Source: Castanea sativa
Taxonomy: Eukaryota > Streptophyta > Magnoliopsida > Fagales > Fagaceae
Length of the DNA: 64,000 nt
Direction of reading: 5' to 3'
NCBI RefSeq assembly: GCF_040712315.1
Contig: NC_134015.1
Span: 44,909,464 to 44,973,463 of the forward strand
Shown here: piece after piece, positions 48,541-61,627 of the stretch
Layout of the letters: each line of letters starts with the position of its first letter
Numbering within the stretch: the stretch's first letter is position 1
Position numbers and translations under genes: made by a program
The notes under the pieces: generated by a model
What the model was told of the DNA's origin: nothing
Databases searched by the model: none
What the model saw: only the letters and a program-made list of their open reading frames with translations

Positions 48541-48744
48541 TAAAAAATATAGTTTCAAAACAGTGCTTACTAATTATATTGTTTGGCAAACAGAGTTAAT
48601 TCCCAATTTTGGCCCCCCACCTATGCTTTGCCACTATTTCTTTCTTTCTTTGATTTAATATTTTGCCAAAAAAAAATTATCCAAAAACTATTTTTCATAT
48701 TAGTCTTTTTAATTTAAAAGTAGTCTAATAAAAAATAGTAATCT

Positions 48745-50160
48745 TAGGTGTATGGCTTTGCTACGGACATAACCCCGGAAAAACATTCCCTAGCCCGACC
48801 TAGGGCCACAAGAATAACACTAATTGTTCCTAGGAATGGTCTTGAGGTAGATTCCCTTTGGTAGGCCGACCCAGCCTGGCCCCACTGTCAAGGAGGTTGA
48901 TGTAGAAATTGTCTCAGTTTCCCGACCTTGACCAACTGCTCCAAATAGTCACCAAAAGTTTTGCAATTTTCAGTAGTGTGCCCATGGTCCTGATGGTATT
49001 GACAGTAAAGACCTTGATTATGCTTCGTGGGATCACCTCCTATCTTATTTGGCCACTTGAAGTATGGTTCAACTTTAATCTTCTCAAGGATTTGATGCAC
49101 AGGCTCCTTGACTACTGTACTAACCACCTGAGCAGTAGGATGCCCAGTATGTCCAATAGAATCTCTCCTAGATCGGTTGTTATTATACCTATTAGACATA
49201 AAGTCTCTTTGGTCAAGGGGAGCCACCTTTGCCTTCCCCTTCCCTTGCTGCTAATCCTCCTTGACCTGCTTGTGCTTATCAATCTGATCCATTAACTGGT
49301 GCATGCTTCGCACAGGCCTTATTGTCAAGGACTTTCTCAAATCATGTTCAGTAGGAAGGCCAACCTTAAACGTCCTTATTGCCACAGCTTCAAAATCTTC
49401 ATTTATCTCATTAAACATTTCCTAGTATCTATCTGAATAAGTTTTCAGGGTCTCACCCTCTCTCGTCGCCATGGACAACAAAGAATATAAGGGACAAGGA
49501 ACCCTACTACATGTAACAAATCGGGCCCTAAAAGCCCTAGTGAGCTCTTCAAAAGAGCTAATTAAGCCCTCATCCAGTCCATCAAACCATCTCATTGCAA
49601 TAGGTCCCAAGTTAGAAGGAAAAACCTTGCACATCAAAGTTTCATTCCTAGAATGAACAGCCATCCTCTAATTAAAATGACTAACATGCTCTGCTAGGTC
49701 AGTTCTCCCATTATATATAGTGAAAGTAGGTTATGTGAACCAACGTGGGAGCTTAGCCATATCAATCCTATGGGTAAATGGTGATTTTGAAATTTTTCTC
49801 AAAACCTTACTCATAGCGTCGTTCCCCAAGCTCTTAGGGGTCGGGCTTTTCTTTCTCTTCTGGTGATATTGTTCCTCCCTATCCAACAGTGAAGATAAGG
49901 AAATAGATTCGCTGGGAGGTGTTCTAAACCTTTGTCTATAACTGCCATCTTCCCCTGAATTAGATCTTGTGCTTGAAGGAGATACCTCTCGTTGTTTATG
50001 ACGTAATTTTCTACGCAAATGGTCTATCTCCAATTTGAGGTTCCTAGTTCCTTCCTCATGTGAAACATGGCTTCCACTTCTAGAATGACTCCTACTAGTG
50101 TGGGTCATATGCACACTAACCTCATGGTCTCTCCTCCTTTCAACCTTAGCCCACTAACAA
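48745..50160 (-). mobile_element. Ty3/gypsy retrotransposon gag fragment, decayed
   Basis: One gag reading frame runs from about 50160 down to about 48745, broken by stops at 49731-49733, 49668-49670, 49422-49424, 49251-49253 and near 48888. Segments include LDREEQYHQKRKKSPTPKS, MCKVFPSNLGPIAMRWFDGL and a zinc-knuckle-like C-terminus (LYCQYHQDHGHTTENCKTFG). No protease, reverse transcriptase, integrase or LTR was found, so it is an internal fragment. It begins about 130 bp beyond the right end of MULE B. Confidence 0.87.
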
Positions 50161-51123
50161 TGGATGACAGTCCAACAAGCCCAAAACAATGTATTTGTTA
50201 GAGAATGGGTTTTACAAGGAAATGTCTCAGATAATTAAGTGTGGGCCATGGTTGTCTGGATTCATGCCAAGTAATAAATAAATAAATAATAATAATGCTA
50301 ATCAACTAGTTGCCAAATAAAATTAATTTTTCTTTAGCATCGTTTATTTGGAGATCTAGTCTCAACCGTCCCACTTTCATTGGACATGGCCAAATTTGGT
50401 CAATAGACAAAAGAAAAATTAAATATATTGATCAAAGAGTAGTGTCTATTGCACACACTCTTCTACACACATAAAAAATGAACTGAAATTGTCCATTAAT
50501 GAGAAGTAAAAAAAGGGTACAAGGCAGAGCGTTCATGGTCACATTTTCATTATTATTACTATTATTATTATTTTTAAATCAGCTTAAAGATGTTATTGCC
50601 AAGAAAAAAACCCAGAGGGCTACACAGGAGAGCCTAAGAAAAAGGCTTGCTCCAAGAGGATTACATTAGAGAGAACAGCAGGCGCAGCGCCCAACACAAA
50701 ACAATCTGCTAATCTATCCATAGTCTTCGTTGCTCGTGGAATGAATTATCTAAAATTCAAGGACATTTGGTAGTTGCCATATGGAACATCCCAGAACTTC
50801 ACCCATTACTTCTTGCTTACGTATTAAGATTTTAAAATTTAAACATCCATCACTCCCAAAGATACCATTATTTAAAAAGTTATATAATTTAAAACTCGGT
50901 TAATCCTACAAAAAAAATATATGACAGATGAATTACTAAATAACAAATTCTTAAAATGGTAAAGTCTCTTTTTATCGAATAAGATATTCGGGATTCAAAC
51001 CCTGCCTACGCCAAAAACCAACGGGTGTCTTAGTTTGTAATAAAAGCAATCATCATAGAATAGACGTCATATATTGAAATTCTATCTTATCTAAAAGCAA
51101 GTAACAAATTCTTGGTAATCTGG
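50161..51123. other. Region between gag fragment and GLE1 3' end, with a SINE
   Basis: AT-rich. A SINE of the 17352-17520 family lies at about 50955-51095 (box B GGATTCAAACCC at 50991-51002, then CCTACGCCAAAAACCAACGG). The segment 50590-50830 is more GC-balanced and may be another retroelement edge, but no frame or termini were recognised. Confidence 0.5.
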
Positions 51124-54100
51124 TTATGCCAGAAAAACATCTGAGAGCAATGCACCTCCCATCAGGGCCCTTCCCTCCGGCTCCTTAAGGAACAACTTAT
51201 CCTCCATGTAGTTTTGAATATCCCTGATTGTTGCACTTAAGTTTAGATCTTCACGAGCTGGATCTTCCCATGCTTTCAATTCTTGTAGAAAGTTGTTCCA
51301 GATGTAGCTCAGTACTTTGATGAACTGAGTTTTAAATTTTCTGTAGAGAGCAAATCCTGCCATCTGTAAAAACATATTTTTTATTTTTATTTTAAAAGGG
51401 CTTTCAAATATTGTTTTGTAAATAGCATTATGTTTCTGTATCAACTTACTTTCAGGAAGGCACTCAGTGCAACCGCCGTATCTCTATTGACAGGCAGAGT
51501 ATTTAAGAACCTTGCCATCCATGCCCAACCTTCTTTGAGGCCATGTGTGTTCTGGAAACCCTGTAATTCTGTCTGCCAAAACAATCATTCTTGGTAAGCT
51601 TCTTTTGCTTTCAGAGATGAGGGGAGTAAAGGATAAAGGAAAGGTGTGACAATAGCACCATGTCAAGAGAGCTGGGGTTTTGTAAATTGCTCATTGCTAA
51701 AAATAAAGTATTTCTACACCTCAAAAGTCAAAAGAATAAGATCATAGTTGCAAACCTGAACTAGAGCCCCATACAATTTCATGTAGGACTCTAACCTTCT
51801 CAAATAGTCCATAGTGCTCTCAAGCTTTCCGTCACTTTCTTTGTATCCAAGAACCTTATAATAAGCCCCTTTGCTTTCAAATGCCGACTGCAGTAAGAAA
51901 ATATAATTAAGTATCCATGCATTAGCTGCAACATCAGAAACAAAGAAGCAATAACAAAAAATATTCCAAGGAATGTAAACTTTTGACTTTGGTAATTTAT
52001 TGGATGGGTCATAGATAGAAAGGATAATTCAGGAAATTAAGATAAATTTGGAAATTTTCAAACTCTCCCAACTTTGACTATTTTCAAGATGTTGGATTTG
52101 GGAAAATAGATACATGTGTATAAAAATAATTACCATTCAACTCAAAATATACAATCTGCCACTCCAATAAAAAAAATTTAAGCAAAATAATGGAATGTAG
52201 ATAAATTTATTCTCATGTACACATAACTATTCAACATGCCAAAGTCACCATCAAGGCTCAGCACTGGTAAGAAAATCACAATTTGGTTCTCTACTATATC
52301 CAGTTTTAATCAGTGGTCGCTCAGGACTTTTCTTGCCTAGTTTAAAGCAGGAACCTTTACATAAGATAAGACTTTTAAGTAAATAAACCATATGTAAAAT
52401 TCACATTTATTATGGAATTCAGCAATTCTCTTCAATCAAGATAACCAAAAGATTTTGCAATTTTTAAGGATTAGGAAGAACAAAACTCCAAAAATCAAAC
52501 TTAATATCTAGCAGATTCTGATTTAATAGTTAAATACTCCATACCAACCATTCATAAGTCAACCAAGTATGCAAAATAAGTATAAATAAGGATGCCCATT
52601 TTTTATTTTTCCTCTAAATGCAATTTTTATTTATTAGTAATTTACACATGCACTATTAGGTCTTGAACCCATGGCCATGGCTTCATGCTCTAGATGCAAT
52701 ACTAACATGATATGACATGACAAATTCCCCAAAACACAGTCAAAGTCAAAGTGTCAAATTCAAAATTACCATATCATGACACTAAAAACATCAATATATA
52801 GCTTCTCTGAGTTAATAAACTTTACCTCTGAATAGGTTATATGCTTTGGAACAGTGTAAATGCAGGCTTTGTGGAGCTCAGCAAGAAGGAGATCCATTGC
52901 ATGTGGAACCTGATTCACATATCATAAAAATATAAGCAAATAAATGTAATTAAGTACAAGAGCTGCAGCTGGGTTTAATTCCTCTTCCAACATAACTAAT
53001 GACATGATAAGAATTTCAGACTAATGACTCAGAATATAGGTTGGTCAGCAAACCAACCTATTGAGCAATTTGCAGAGAAAATTCTATATCCTTCAGTAAA
53101 TTCAGAAAACAACGTCACTAGAAAGATGAGTTACTTTGGTATAGCAAAACTTTATTCTTACAAAATACTTACTCCAAGGAAAGGAGCATCTGATTGCTTT
53201 CTATAAACACGTGCATGCAGCACAAGCACACACATACATATGAAGAAATGATATGCACCTTCCTTGTGATTAGGATTGCTGTGATTGGTGTGAGGGTTTA
53301 TGAAAAATGCATGTCTGTCTATCTATTTCAAGAATAACAATATATGAACAAAAAGCTACATCCTGAAGGCAATTTTCCTCAGTAATTTGAACCAATTCAT
53401 GAACTTCTAACCATTTTTCAAACTTTATACAAAAAGAAAGCCTTCCCCGAAAACTTCTAGAATTTGTATCATTGAGATATCCCTAAAACGTATCAAATCA
53501 AAATCAAACCCTAACCACAACCAATTACACCATTCAAAATCAAACTTCAAACCTTTTTTTAAAAGAAAATTCAGGCATAAACAATAACCTAGAAACAAGC
53601 AGTCCACAATGTTGCAATATCTTGAAGTCTTGAAACAAATAATTTAATTTTTACAACCACTGAGTAGCATCCTAATGTGTAGACGAAGGTAAAACACAGG
53701 AGCATCCAACTGTCACTAACCAATGATCTCATTGGTGAACATCCAGCCCCAAACACAATGAATTAAACAAGTTTTACCTGTGAGGTAACAAGAACAATGA
53801 CATATGCACAAGCGAAAGCACCATTATCAGGGCTGATACAATAGGAGAGAACCTGTACCATCAAAATTGGGAAATATATTAATATCATCTCTTTTAGTTT
53901 ACTGTTTACTTATAAAAAAAATAAAAGGATTTACAGTCAATATCCTATAAGAACAAGAACAAAGTCAATTCGAATTTCACCATAGCATAAAGTCAGAATG
54001 TCTAAAACCATCAAATGTCATGAAAAGAAAATTTATGATCTGCAATGCTGTATCAAATGTCATAACAGTGACTCCAATGCTGTATTAAAATAAGAGGAAA

Positions 54101-57100
54101 CAAATGTTTAAATCCTATCATCAGACAATTTTTATTTAACTCCATACTTGGACTCACATTAGTTAGTACAGAAATTCTAGACTTGGCTAACCCATATTTC
54201 CAAATTCTGCATTCTCTATTCTTTTGATGTGTATAAAGATCTAATTCTAAATGTTCTTTTTAAACTTAATTATCAAAAAAAATAAAAAATTTCTTTTGAA
54301 CTATTTCCAAATACCAAATAAAATCCAACTTTAAGCACGTTAACATGCATGTTCCAAAACTTTCTGTCTACTTCTGCCATTCTCTGAACATTCCAACCAA
54401 AAAATGAATCTAGGTAGAATGCAAGAGCATGTCTTTGGCCAGATTTATGAAACTACCTTCTTTGCAAATGCTGCCATGCTGACAGATTGAGGGCAATGAG
54501 GATCATGGAAAATCTTAACAATTTCACATGCCTTTTCACTGCAATTGGTAAATCGATACAAACAAGATCCAGAAGTATTAGTTACTTTTGTAGTGAAGAA
54601 TTATAACCAAAATGAATGCCATGAATAAAACAAGAAATTGAGTTATTTAACAATGAGGCTTTCTTAGCATTAGAAGGGAATGATTCTTGGGTACAGCTCC
54701 TCAAGCTGAAGCTAAAGGATTGGATTCCCAAAGCCAACCACAGGGCCTTATAAGATACCATGCCAAAACAATAAAGTATCTCAGTTCATTCTGGCTCCAT
54801 CAGAAATAACACAACCACACAAAACTCATCTCAAGAATAAGGAAAACCCTCCTCTATCTAAAGAGGCTGAAGCAGCAACTACCAGTCTACAACATTCAGG
54901 AATGAATGACAGATCATAAATCAGCCATCTTGATCAGTAACAATCACTTTTTGAGTTCAAAGCCTTGAATAATACAGTAAATTTTTATTTTTATTTTTTA
55001 AAAACCCTAAAGGCAGTCCAGGGCAAAAGGGCTGGCACTTAATTTACTGGTCTGACCAGCTGTAAAGGCAAGCAAAAACTTTTTTTTTTTTTTAAAACAA
55101 GGAAAGCAAAAACTAAGTCCTTCATATCAGTGACATGCTGCAATTCACTGGGGTGAAGGGAAAACATTGATGCCATTAGTATGCTCATCATGATAACAAA
55201 ATTTAGATAAAGTAATACAGATAATAAAGACAAACCAAAAAAAATTCTTTGATGATGAAACATTTCGCTAGAATGCAGCAAAAATAAAATCCATCTCACC
55301 TGACAACTTTCGTTGACCTACGTATTTGATTTATTGACCTTTTAATAAGCTTTTCATAGCTGCTCAAATCCTAACAAAAAATAAGACCACATCACCTACC
55401 AATATAAAGGAAGCAAGTCACATACCCTAAAACTTAGACTTCTAACAGAAACAAAACGAGAATTCTAATCTACAATAATGGTATCTACTACCTAGATAGT
55501 ATCTAGGTGAGTAATAAATAATAACATTAGCCTTTTCAATATATAAGGCCCAACTAAAATTTAGGAAAATATATATACTAATTCCAATTTTTCAAAACTT
55601 AATCCCTGTAGTGTCAGCAATACCTTATTGTAAGTCGACCTCAAAGCCTGGTTCCTTTCATCTACCTCTTTAAATTTATGTAGTCTTGCCTGTTCAAAAT
55701 TTAGAGCACTTTCTGCAGCCCAAAGTACTTTACCTATCTATCACATTGCCAATTGACAAGGGAAAAATATTAAATGAGACAAGTCACTAAACAACACACA
55801 CAAAGAATGCTATGATCAAATCCATCAAGTATTCAAAAATTTTACTTGAAGTTCCTGCATTGGCATTCATTTGAAGTCCAGCATCTTCTTGTGCCACCCT
55901 AGCAACAGCTCTTGTTGAGGTTTCACTACCTAGCCTTTCTGCAGCTTCTTTCACGGCTCTTCTCTCAGCTTCCAAAGCATCTCTTTTTGCTTCCTCAACT
56001 CTAAGTCTGGCCTGCATTCCAAAATATTTTTATTACTTAGAAGGATGGTGGTATCAGCCCTGAAATTCCAATAGCTATACCAGAAGTACTTTGTGACAAT
56101 AGGAGACTGACCAGGAAGGGCACCAAGTGGCCAGAAAACCAATTACAAATAGTGGTAAACAAAATGCATCTGACGAAGAAATGGAATAACAAAGTCTTGT
56201 GTAGTTTAATGGAAAGCATTCGCATAAAGTGCAAAAATGAAGCCCCAAAAAGCACAAAAGGCATGGCAAGCGCCAAAGGAGTTCCAGATTGCTCATAATC
56301 CAAGAGCTTTCAAGATAACTCTGCGTGCATTTCAAAGGATATCTACAGGAATATCATGAATAGAGGAGGCTTGAAAGAACTAATATCAAAACCTCAGATT
56401 CTGCTTTAGCTTTTTCTTGGCGTAGTTTTTCTTCATGGAAAGCCTTTTCCTTTCTTTTGGCCTCTTCATAAGCTGTATCACTTCTAATTTTCCTTTCTTC
56501 TATTTGTGAGCTCAGTTCATGGTCCCACTGAACAGTAGTCAAGTGATTATCAAGTGCTTCTGCACTGCAATGATTGTAAGAAAATATCAAAAGACCTTTC
56601 TGGGATTCTTTTAATTGATTTGACCCTTATGGAACAGGAAAAAAAGGAAAAAAAAAAATCAAAAACAAGCATCCATTAAGCCAACTAGGGAATGGGGAAA
56701 ACAATTCAGATTTCAAGACTTATCAACATTAAATCAAATTGTATCATGCTCCAGCAAGCAGCAATAGACACTTAAACACCATCTTTTGACAATGACAAGA
56801 CAAAGGGCTTCAATTTATATATCAAAATACCTAAATCAAACTCCAGATTTATTCCCCTCCCCCCCCCCCCCCAAAAAAAAAGAAAAGGAATCAACATTTA
56901 TTTTAGATATTATTAAACATGAAGTTACTTTTTCAAATATATTTCTTATATCCACATCTTTCGCAAATGAGAACATTGCCAAGCATCAAAAGATCTCTAA
57001 TAAAACCTACCAATGAACAATATTCAGTTGCCTACAACACCAACAAACAAACCCTTAGTCCCAAAATTTTGGGGTCAGTTATGGATCCTCAACATATTAA

Positions 57101-58494
57101 TTAGGGTCAGCCATGTGTATTGTTTGTCTCCAATCTACTCTATCTAAAGTCATACTCTCTATTATTACTTCTACTAATGTGATCTTTGGTCTTCCTCTAC
57201 CTTCTTTCGTTCCCTCAACTTGGATAACAATATTTAGTTACCTGCCCATTATTTCCCATTAGTTACAGCTCTCCATCCCTCCCTCTGTCATTTGTTATTC
57301 TCTACTATCTTTTATAGAAACAAACAGAATTGAATCTATGAGAACAAAATCCATATAAAGCAATTTATAAATCATCAACTAAAACGATTGTATCATGTGT
57401 GCATTCACTTGATAGGTATATTACAAAGATATGGTAAGAAATTAGATATCACAGGCAAAGGAAGCAGAAAGACACAACTACAGAAACTAGGACGACATTC
57501 TAAAAACTTCACCATTTCATTAAAATAAAGAATTTCATCATGACAAAGTAAATTGTCTTACACTTTGCGTTGGTATTGAGTATCAAATCTCCTATCCATT
57601 TCACATCTTGCTTCTCTGTATCTCTCAACTTGAGTAAGGGCAGAAGTATACTTTTCACATAAATCTGTCTCTAAAGCAGAAATTTTGTTCCTGATCTCCT
57701 CCTGCTCATCAATCAAAATACTATGTTTATGCACCAAGCAAAAAGGAGAAATATTAATGAGACATTTACAAAAAGACATAAATTGAAATATGAGTTTCTC
57801 TGCTATCTATGACTACTCAGAAAGGTCAAACATGAGTAAAGAACACAAGATAAATTCATTTATTGCTTTGCATCCAGGTTTAATATTAAAAACTCACTCA
57901 TTTTTCTACTAATCCAGATTTAACAAAGAATTGTATATCAAAAAGAAAAGGAAGGCTCCATAAATAAGTGCGAATAGAGTAGTACAAGAACCAGAAGTAC
58001 CAGCAACAGTAGTAGATTATAAAAATAACCTTATGAATATGCATGTATAGAAGAAAGGATCAAAATTTGCATGCCATGTTTCTGAAACAAAAGTGTGTAA
58101 TGTAATGTATAGTTCTCAATTTACTTGTCATGATAGATTGGCTCAACCAAAGAAAAATCCAAAAGAAATAGCATTGAAATTGATTATTATAGACCAGTCA
58201 GAATTGACCCCTAAGATTTATAATATACATACCCTATTGGACCTTTTAAATAACAATCATAACAACTTAACAAAAATTAAACATATGATTTTCGGACATA
58301 AAATTGCATCATTAACACAATCTATAGCAAGTGGAAAATATAACAATGAGCAGGATCAAGATCAACATTGATGATAGCTACATACCTTAACCTGAAGGTG
58401 ATTTTCATGGCTTAGCTCATTCAAAGCAGTTTCTACAATTCCCTCTACACCCATCAAGTAGGAGCATTGGTTTTCAAAAGTCGACTCACCATCA
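51124..58494 (-). CDS. GLE1: GLE1 nucleoporin / mRNA export factor, exons 3-14 (intact frame)
   Basis: Twelve exons: 58494-58386, 57701-57562, 56564-56393, 56011-55846, 55733-55624, 55370-55300, 54538-54457, 53852-53778, 52909-52826, 51887-51756, 51572-51450 and 51363-51124. All borders are GT-AG, every junction keeps phase and there is no stop for 500 codons. The first part is coiled-coil ([40 protein letters not shown]). The rest is the GLE1 domain ([73 protein letters not shown]). GLE1 sits on the cytoplasmic face of the nuclear pore and, with IP6, activates a DEAD-box helicase in mRNA export. It is embryo-essential in Arabidopsis (At1g13120, about 611 aa from memory). The protein ends DVFLA, shorter than relatives with a further low-complexity tail. 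The upstream exons are damaged (58675-59095). Without them a start at the Met in SYLMGVEG of exon 3 is conceivable. Confidence 0.9.
57031..57240 (-). mobile_element. RTE-type LINE 3'-end fragment in a GLE1 intron
   Basis: On the complement the segment ends 'TGACCCCAAAATTTTGGGAC' then TAAGGG and a degenerate (TTG)n tail (57031-57055 on the plus strand), the usual 3' end of plant RTE elements. 'GTCTCCAATCTACTCTATCT' on the plus strand also fits. It lies in the intron between exons 57701-57562 and 56564-56393. Homology is from memory of the tail. Confidence 0.55.
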
Positions 58495-58674
58495 CTGTAA
58501 AAAAATGAATGAACACCATCATCGAAAATTTACATCAATCCCTTCCTTCCATTCCATATGAATGCATACAATACATATGTGCTAATTAATAAAAATAAAA
58601 TTCCAAACCAAATACCCATTTTTATATAAGTTTCCCGTGTTAAAATTAAAACAATAAGAAGAAGAAGTTAGCAC

Positions 58675-59095
58675 CTCAAACTTCCATACTCCTCAACCTG
58701 GCTTTAAGTGCCGTCATCATTCTCATCCACAGAGACGCGCATTGTAAAAGGCTTACAGCTTTTATCGGTGAGAAATCTCTAAACAGAGTTGAAAGATGAA
58801 AAATGTTCATACTAGCAAAACAATGACAACATATACATACATACATACATACATTGATACATACATGCATGCATGCATGCACATATATATATAATGAAAA
58901 AATTGTGATACCTACCTAGGTTCTGTTTTGGCAAATTTAGGTGCAGAGAGATAGAGCTTAATTTGCAGTGTTAATCAAGTTCTGATAAAAATATCATCAA
59001 ACTTCCAATCCGGCTCGGGATCTATGGTGATTCCATCAAATCTTTGGGGACAATTCCAACGGATTCGCCTTTGGCGTTAGGATTTTTCAATGGAG
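58675..59095 (-). pseudogene. GLE1 exons 1-2, disrupted
   Basis: Exon 1 (about 59095-58916) has the expected N-terminal signature CPQRFDGITIDPEPDWKFDD, but no in-frame ATG precedes it after an in-frame TAA. The frame then slips at 'GATATTTTTATCAGAAC', where homology continues as LSELD, a stop, KLSS and, in a third frame, KFAKTEP. Exon 2 (58778-58675) continues RDFSPIKAV, slips one base, resumes FTMRVSVDENDDG and meets TAA near 58708. The exon 1 donor (CCTAG|GTAGGT), exon 2 acceptor and exon 2 donor (phase matching exon 3) are all preserved. A separate short ATG frame (59131-59021) begins MALSLRLRLSLRPPLK. Damage is limited to the 5' exons; sequencing error is possible but less likely, since the other genes are clean. 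Confidence 0.75.
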
Positions 59096-60514
59096 GACGA
59101 AGAGAGAGTCTGAGTCTGAGTGAGAGAGCCATTGTTTTGTTTTGAGGGTTTTATTTAATTTTTCTGAAAGTAGCGTACAAACAACGCAAAAACCCGCGTT
59201 TTTTTGTTTTTTTAATTTTTTTTTTGAAAGTCGGTGACATTTCCATCTAAGTTCTACTCTAGGATTTGGGCCTTTTTGGAGAACTGGACCTTGGCTTATA
59301 TGCTATTGAAGATTATTATTTCAAGCTTAATGTTTATTTATTTATTTATTTATAATGATGTAAGAGAACTTCACTCAAATTAATTGCACAACAATTCTCA
59401 CGATTAATCAAACTTCTATAGGCAACTGCTCACCAATTTCTTATTCAATAACAAAAAACTTTATCAATTGAGTTAATAAAATTCACCATTATTTAAGGTC
59501 TAAATGTTAATCATTGTGTGTGCCAATCGAACTCTATTGCAATGAAAATGAGCACAACAATGCCACTTTGAGAGGACCATCATATTTGACATTCAAGAAG
59601 GTAAATGATTTTCAACATCAAGACCATCTTTTGTCATGATAATAAATTTGGTGATTCTAGAAAAGGTATTCAACATTAATGTTGAGCTTATTAAAAAGAT
59701 CAAGGGTAATGTGGCCAAGGCCTAAACCAAAAGTTAGCTCCCATATTATTATCATTTTTTTGCTTAAGTCATAAGTAATTTACTTTGGATTTATACACAT
59801 CCATTTGTTCAATCAATATCATGTACTTTATAATAAAAGTTGGTTCTAGAATTCATAGTTGTTTCAAGTCACTACATAACTCTACAACAAGTTTGATACA
59901 CCTTCATTAATAATTAATTACTAATTTACTAAGGTAGTTTTATTTAGCCAAAAAAATACTTTATTAACTAAGTTTCAAGAAATTGAAAATTTTTTGACAA
60001 AAAATCTAAAGAAATTTAATATTTATTTTTAAAATTTTAATCATCTATCATAATTTTATATTTTAATTTTATATTTTTGAATATATTTGCACGCTGACGC
60101 TACTACATGGCTCAATATATATATATTTTTTAAAGGACTCACTAATTATTATAACAGTTACAAACTTACAATTATATTAGAACTTTTTTCCTTTGGCATG
60201 AAATTTTTGGGAATTAATAGGAAATAGGCGTTGGCAGTATATCAAAACATAAACTTTGAGCATTTTTAGAAAGCCTGTTCCCGGCTCCTATAACAAGTCA
60301 ATTAAAATCTCCAAATATGCGTGTATGTAATTATGTATTAATCGCAATAAGAGAATTTCAAGCAGAGACCATAAATAGTGAAATACAATTTTCATTTTTT
60401 AACCAATCGCACATTCTGCTGGCATCCAAAAGGTTGATAATACAAATTAATATACACTGTTCTGCAGTAAAACGTCTATAATGATCGTTTATGTCAATTA
60501 ATTTGTTCTTCCGC
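59096..60514. other. GLE1 5' flank and intergenic DNA
   Basis: AT-rich with T-runs near 59200-59225 and a TTTA run at 59335-59352. No gene or element boundary recognised. Confidence 0.45.
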
Positions 60515-60635
60515 CAAGAACCTTGTAGTTTAGTGGCATTGCATTTCTCGTTATCCTATATGAGGACAACCAATGTTCAATTCCCCCCATGGCTATAATT
60601 ATTGAATTATCATAAAAGAAAGAAAGAAAAAAATC
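60515..60635 (+). mobile_element. tRNA-derived SINE
   Basis: Box A-like 'CCTTGTAGTTTAGTGGCATT' and box B 'ATGTTCAATTCCCC', then ATTATTGAATTATC and an A/G tail (AAAAGAAAGAAAGAAAAAAA). Same family as 42389-42510. Confidence 0.72.
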
Positions 60636-61627
60636 TGATATCCTATTAAATTCCAGGTAAACTGCTTTGAATCCAACACCATATGTGTTGAGCTTGAAAA
60701 TCATCTCTTCCAATAATAGTGCTCTTGGGCAAATTGAATAACAATTGTATGAAGGTAGACCAATTTTTTAGATGCCATGTACAGTAAAGTTGGTTAGATT
60801 CTTCAAATATGATTGACTTAACAACATACTAGTTCACGATTTCAACTTTGCAGGCCATGTTCATGTTTCAGCCTTGAGCACACTGCAACAAGATTTCATA
60901 TTCGTGAACCGTTTATCCACCATTTAACAATTCAATGCATGTGGAGTATCAAGTTTCAAAATGAGAATGAAATTTATGAAATGTTCAAAAAAAAGCCAAC
61001 CCAATTATATTTGTTATAGTGAGTACAGAAGAGAATGCTGCATAAACCCCTAAGTTCCAGAACAAAAACAAGAAACTGCTCTGCAGATATTCTCATAGAC
61101 CCCTGCAAATTCCAATCAAGTGTATCAGTGCACATGAGCAAAAATAAATAAAGATATAAGAATATTCTAGATGTGGAAATGAGAAAGCAAACAGGTGATA
61201 GTGCTTCTCAAGAATGAACAAAAAAACATAAAAGCCAAGATAAGAAGATGAAGAAGAACAAAATAAGACAATTATATTCTCAACATAATACTTCAAAGAG
61301 ATAGACCTCCCTTGGCATCTCTATTTAAATTCCCAGTATATAAATAAACAAAGTAACCAAACTCAAGAAACATTACTTATATCTCCAAGTCAACTTAGAA
61401 GTAAGTTAAAAAAAGAAAGAAGAAAAAAAATCCAAGGACCTTGTTGCTCACAACTAACGTATGACATTACCACTATTTTACCTTTACTTGCAGAAGATTA
61501 AAAAAATTGCATTCCTTATTACCCGCCTAAAAATACAAAACACAACTATAACTCATATGCTATGGACTCAAGTAACAATATCCCAAACCCAAACCCGGAT
61601 TTAAGAAAATAATAATCAGTTCAATTA
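60636..61627. other. Intergenic region, nothing recognised
   Basis: AT-rich sequence without supported genes, terminal repeats or tandem repeats. Confidence 0.5.

Larger units (their letters stand above)
40653..48614. mobile_element. Mutator-like element B carrying a PMD gene, TSD CCCCACCTA
   Basis: A 7962-bp element flanked by identical 9-mers CCCCACCTA (40644-40652 and 48615-48623). The terminal inverted repeats are clear: left GGCCAAAATTTGGGGATTAA with TATAATTAGTAGGC and GTTTCAAAAGTATA; right, on the complement, GGCCAAAATTGGGAATTAA with TATAATTAGTAAGC and GTTTTGAAACTATA. In order it contains a left hairpin array, CTC-rich leader DNA (41000-41280), a plus-strand PMD pseudogene, a convergent minus-strand transposase remnant, GA-rich DNA and a right hairpin array. 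MULEs that carry plant mobile domain genes are known. Both genes here are broken, so the copy is inactive unless helped in trans. Confidence 0.92.
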
